DNA of 64,000 nt, from positions 1-64,000 of the forward strand of contig JAVZJY010000001.1 of assembly GCA_038872535.1 (NCBI GenBank), in the 5' to 3' direction. Origin of the DNA: JASEJA01 sp038872535. GTDB taxonomy: Archaea > Thermoproteota > Bathyarchaeia > Bathyarchaeales > Bathycorpusculaceae. The notes under the pieces were generated by a model, which had not been told where the DNA came from, ran no database searches, and saw only the letters and a program-made list of their open reading frames with translations. The position numbers and the translations under genes are program-made. Position 1 is the stretch's first letter. Each line of letters starts with the position of its first letter. Positions 61,329-64,000 of this stretch are shown here, one piece after another.

Positions 61329-62878
61329 GCCAAAATGAAAAGTTGCATAAAGCTGTAGAATTAACGATTGAGGCAGGCTACCAACTCGACAAAGAAGCCT
61401 TCGAATTCCTAAGCACTGTAGCAGCAACAGAAGACCCAACCGAAATCATAAACAAAGTTATACAAAAAATAGAGACTCTAAGGGAAAAACCATTATTTAT
61501 CGGCAAAAACCTTCTGGAACAACTGATAAAGGAGCAGAAACCGCCAGAAGAACCATTTCCACAGCAACTAGAACCACCGCAAACATTACTAGAAAATCCG
61601 CCAATTCTTGGGAAGGGAAAATTCCACTCTTTTGCAAAAGATGTTGAGGCGCGTATCAAGGTTATTGACAATCCAGCAGAAAGGCTAAGCTCAAGTGGAA
61701 CAATTGAGGATTATCTGGAATATTTCCGGGACAGGTTTAAGCGTATAGAAAAATTGTTAAGACAGCGAATGGATGTTAAAAGCGCCGCTTCCCTTATAGA
61801 CGCATTAAAATCTCCTGCAAACACACGGTTGAAAGTAATTGGCATGATAACGGAAAAGAGGGAAGCAAAACAAAAAATCCTGTTAACAGTGGAAGACTTA
61901 AGTGCAACCGTTACAATGTTAGTGCCTCAAAACGCATCAGAAGAAGTTCTAAAGAAGGCACGATGCCTCCTGCTTGACCAAGTTGTCTGCTTAAGCATTG
62001 TAAAGACAAGAAGCAACCTTTTAATTGTTGAAGATATAATCTTACCAGACATAGCGCAAAGGACTCCTCATAAAGCTCCGATTCCAGTTTACGCTGTACT
62101 CACGTCTGATATGCATGTGGGCAGCACAAAATTCCAAAGAGAAGCTTTTAACCGTTTCTTGTTATGGCTTAACGGCAAATATGGAAACGAAAAAATGAGG
62201 GAAATAGCGAGCCATGTCAAATATGTTTTAGTGGCGGGCGACATTGTAGACGGCATAGGAATTTACCCAAACCAGGTGAAAGAGCTAGCAATAAAAGACG
62301 TTAACGAACAGTATAGACTTGCTGGAAAATATTTCGAACAAATTCCAGACTACATAGAAGTGGCAATCATCCCAGGAAACCATGACGCCCCCAGAAAAGC
62401 CCTGCCCCAACCACCCATATCAAACACTTTCTTGGAAAAACTGCAAGAAACACGAAGGTTCTATTCCCTTGGAAACCCTTGTTTTCTCAGCCTTCATGAT
62501 GTGGAAGTGTTACTATATCACGGGCGCAGCTTAGATGACATAATTCCCACAGTTCCCGACATGAATTCTAATCAGCCGGAAAAAGCAATGAAGCTAATGC
62601 TGCAAAGTCGTCATTTAGCACCAGTATATGGCGGAAAAACTCCGTTATCTCCTGAAAACAGAGACTGCCTAGTTATAGAACGGGTTCCCGACATTTTCCA
62701 TGCTGGCCACATACATGCATTAGGCTACACAAATTATCGCGGAGTTTTAGTTGTAAACTCGGGCGGATGGCAAGAACAAACGGAATACATGAAAAGAATG
62801 GGGTTTGTCCCAACACCAGGGAAAGTTCCAGTTGTAAACCTTCAAACATTAGAAGTTAATGTCATCTCCTTCTGTTAA
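61325..62878 (+). CDS. polB: DNA polymerase II (PolD) small subunit DP1
   Basis: A 517-residue small subunit with the 3'-5' exonuclease of replicative DNA polymerase D. After a Pro/Glu-rich linker (residues about 65-110) an OB fold is seen near residues 175-235, and the calcineurin-like phosphodiesterase core LTSDMHVGSTKF, VLVAGDIVDG, IPGNHDAPRKA, LLYHGRSL, HAGHIHALGY. ATG 61325 overlaps the DUF429 stop by 4 bp. PolD is lacking in Crenarchaeota proper, so it helps to place this genome. Confidence 0.94.
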   Translation: MSQNEKLHKAVELTIEAGYQLDKEAFEFLSTVAATEDPTEIINKVIQKIETLREKPLFIGKNLLEQLIKEQKPPEEPFPQQLEPPQTLLENPPILGKGKFHSFAKDVEARIKVIDNPAERLSSSGTIEDYLEYFRDRFKRIEKLLRQRMDVKSAASLIDALKSPANTRLKVIGMITEKREAKQKILLTVEDLSATVTMLVPQNASEEVLKKARCLLLDQVVCLSIVKTRSNLLIVEDIILPDIAQRTPHKAPIPVYAVLTSDMHVGSTKFQREAFNRFLLWLNGKYGNEKMREIASHVKYVLVAGDIVDGIGIYPNQVKELAIKDVNEQYRLAGKYFEQIPDYIEVAIIPGNHDAPRKALPQPPISNTFLEKLQETRRFYSLGNPCFLSLHDVEVLLYHGRSLDDIIPTVPDMNSNQPEKAMKLMLQSRHLAPVYGGKTPLSPENRDCLVIERVPDIFHAGHIHALGYTNYRGVLVVNSGGWQEQTEYMKRMGFVPTPGKVPVVNLQTLEVNVISFC

Positions 62879-63432
62879 GATAAACCACGTGCAATCAATC
62901 GCGCAGCCCGAATGGGTTCTGGAACTCTTCCACAAAAACACAATGCCCGAATCATATTGGAAGCCCATTTAACGCTTGCACCCACTATTTCTACATATAA
63001 TGGAGCCTCGCCGCTTCGAGTAACAATTTTGTGAATCGGTCCTAACTTTTGAAACACTTCCCAGCGCATTTCCCAGTCTTCAAAATGCTTTTTGAGGGCT
63101 TGCTTCACGGCTCGGTTATCAGGTTTTGTTCGGGATATTATGATAACTGGCTTTTTGAATTTTTCATAAATTATTGTTGGATTGATGAGGTTAAAACCAG
63201 CGAAGGATACTCCAGCAAGCATAATAGTAGTGAAATCCCATTCTTTTAGGACCTCGGCGAGTTTTTTCGTCGCATCTAACCCATCAACAGTTATTTTTAC
63301 GACTTTCACGTTTTCAATGTTGGCTTCTCTGAACAAAACTGCGGCAAGAAGCGCCTCTCGCGTTATGCCTTTCTGGAAACTTCCATCTTCAACTCCTACT
63401 GTTAGCATGCTTTGAAAGGCTTTTTGCTTCAT
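62875..63432 (-). CDS. DUF99 family protein
   Basis: A 185-residue protein of the archaeal DUF99 family, thought to be related to endonuclease V: VGVEDGSFQKG near residue 13, VDGLDATKKLAEVL, IMLAGVSFAGFNLI, VIIISRTKPDNRAV and FCGRVPEPIRAARLIARG. The start at ATG 63432 lies inside the Cdc6 frame (44-bp overlap); a later ATG at 63408 is possible. It converges on polB with overlapping stops. Confidence 0.85.
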   Translation of the reverse strand: MKQKAFQSMLTVGVEDGSFQKGITREALLAAVLFREANIENVKVVKITVDGLDATKKLAEVLKEWDFTTIMLAGVSFAGFNLINPTIIYEKFKKPVIIISRTKPDNRAVKQALKKHFEDWEMRWEVFQKLGPIHKIVTRSGEAPLYVEIVGASVKWASNMIRALCFCGRVPEPIRAARLIARGLS

Positions 63433-64000
63433 ATTCCACCAGACGCCCAAGCCTATTGTCACTAGCGAAGACGTCTCTAATAAGAGTGCGAGCTATTTCC
63501 AGCCTAATTTTTTTTGTTCTTCCATATCTTCCCATGCTTATAACCTTAGCATTTAACAGCCCCATCGAATCAAGTTCATTCACTAGCGTGCTTAACCGCC
63601 GCTGTGTTAGAGGTGTAACACTTAACTCTCCGCAAAGTTCAGCATAAACGTCATATATGTCGCCTGTGATGGCACTGTGAACATTTGCCCTATTCAAGTG
63701 GTACACGCTTAAAATCACAAGTTTTGAATGTAAAGTTAAGTTTCTAAGAGCCTCAACAACACGGTTGTGTTCAATGTGTTTTTCAGCCTCTCGGACATGT
63801 TCTTCAGTCACAACACTTGCGTCATTGCGTTCAGCAACTTCGCCAGCAACACGCAGCAAATCTAAAGCCCGTCTTGCATCCCCATGTTCTGCAGCCGCCA
63901 AAGCAGCGCATAAACCCAAAGCCGCCTCAGACAAAGCCCCATCACAAAATGCCAATCTTGCCCGTTCCAGCAGTATGTTACCCAATTCACTGGCGTCATA
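63389..64000 (-). CDS. cdc6: Cdc6/Orc1 replication initiator, C-terminal part
   Basis: Only the C-terminal ~200 residues are inside the window; the frame is open to the edge with YDASELGNILLERARLAF before the domain seen. Residues ALAAAEHGDARRALDLLRVAG form AAA+ lid, followed by the winged-helix HSKLVILSVYHLN and LVNELDSMGLLNAK. The rest, with ATP motifs, lies beyond 64000. In many archaea an origin lies next to this gene; none can be tested here. DUF99 and polB follow. Confidence 0.9.
   Translation of the reverse strand, partial: YDASELGNILLERARLAFCDGALSEAALGLCAALAAAEHGDARRALDLLRVAGEVAERNDASVVTEEHVREAEKHIEHNRVVEALRNLTLHSKLVILSVYHLNRANVHSAITGDIYDVYAELCGELSVTPLTQRRLSTLVNELDSMGLLNAKVISMGRYGRTKKIRLEIARTLIRDVFASDNRLGRLVEYEAKSLSKHANSRS

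Noticed and set aside
68..64000. CRISPR arrays, rRNA genes and intact insertion sequences
   Set aside because: No regularly spaced direct repeats, no rRNA-like stretches and no transposase frame were found on reading; this was not a computed search.

Overview
The window is archaeal. It carries an aIF2-gamma gene, Rpo7 and Spt4 of the archaeal RNA polymerase system, archaeal-type ribosomal proteins (S6e, S24e, S27ae, L3, L4, L23, L2, S19), class I lysyl-tRNA synthetase, the small subunit of DNA polymerase D, Cdc6/Orc1, a TIP49/RuvB-like ATPase, deoxyhypusine synthase, a fused Fae-Hps enzyme, FBP aldolase/phosphatase, a GTP-dependent dephospho-CoA kinase and both subunits of aconitase X (phosphomevalonate dehydratase in the archaeal mevalonate route). 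PolD together with TIP49, several tRNA introns (one with a non-canonical position) and the gene mix suggest a mesophilic TACK lineage such as Bathyarchaeia; that placement is inference. A run of 99 N flanked by a perfect 128-bp duplication shows this is a scaffolded draft, probably metagenomic, assembly.

Layout. 1-4.6 kb: nucleotidyltransferase, glycosyltransferase, a winged-helix regulator, FBP aldolase/phosphatase, a second regulator and tRNA-Arg(CCG) with two introns. 4.7-6.1 kb: an aminotransferase interrupted by the assembly gap. 6.2-9.6 kb: a divergent amidoligase module (GCS2-like ligase plus cysteine-cluster protein, against an RLAN protein and its ATP-grasp partner). 9.7-19.4 kb: two tail-to-tail deoxyhypusine-synthase paralogues, DeoC, ArgRS, an HDAC-like deacylase next to TIP49, a V4R protein, tRNA-Arg(GCG) and LysRS. 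19.5-25.3 kb: a tightly packed seven-gene operon (cupin, flavoprotein, zinc-ribbon protein, four-helix membrane protein, helical protein, second zinc-ribbon protein, SPFH/zinc-ribbon protein) that resembles in composition the Bacillus pspA-ydjGHI membrane-stress operon. 25.4-26.7 kb: a pentameric ligand-gated ion channel homologue beside a decayed tyrosine-recombinase tail. 27-31.5 kb: p27-like protein, Tmk, HD hydrolase, AcnX subunits and tRNA-Glu, followed by a toxin-antitoxin pair bounded by a partial copy of the tRNA-Glu 3' end. 32-38 kb: threonine synthase, carboxypeptidase Taq, a hidden two-helix membrane peptide divergent from an HTH-Fae-Hps triple-domain protein, and an MFS transporter. 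38-46 kb: information-processing genes in two convergent blocks. 46-58 kb: pyrimidine and nucleotide genes, SAH recycling, small membrane and zinc-ribbon proteins, and a Mg2+ P-type ATPase. 57.3-58.8 kb: a radical SAM gene and a small basic gene lying between tRNA-Ser(CGA) and a 22-bp copy of its 3' end. 58.8-64 kb: nucleoside phosphorylase, an AbrB-PhoU regulator, DUF429, PolD small subunit, DUF99 and the C-terminal part of Cdc6.

The most interesting signals are (1) the HTH-Fae-Hps fusion, whose promoter and the opposing promoter of a small membrane peptide share an 8-bp near-palindrome at the same 4-bp distance from an identical TATA element; (2) the SPFH/zinc-ribbon operon; (3) the split RLAN/ATP-grasp plus GCS2 module; (4) the archaeal ligand-gated channel; and (5) two independent tRNA 3'-end duplications marking old integrations. 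No stretch above about 300 bp is left without a gene; the longer gaps (35317-35594, 53921-54196, 57158-57391, 26412-26638) are described in the entries.
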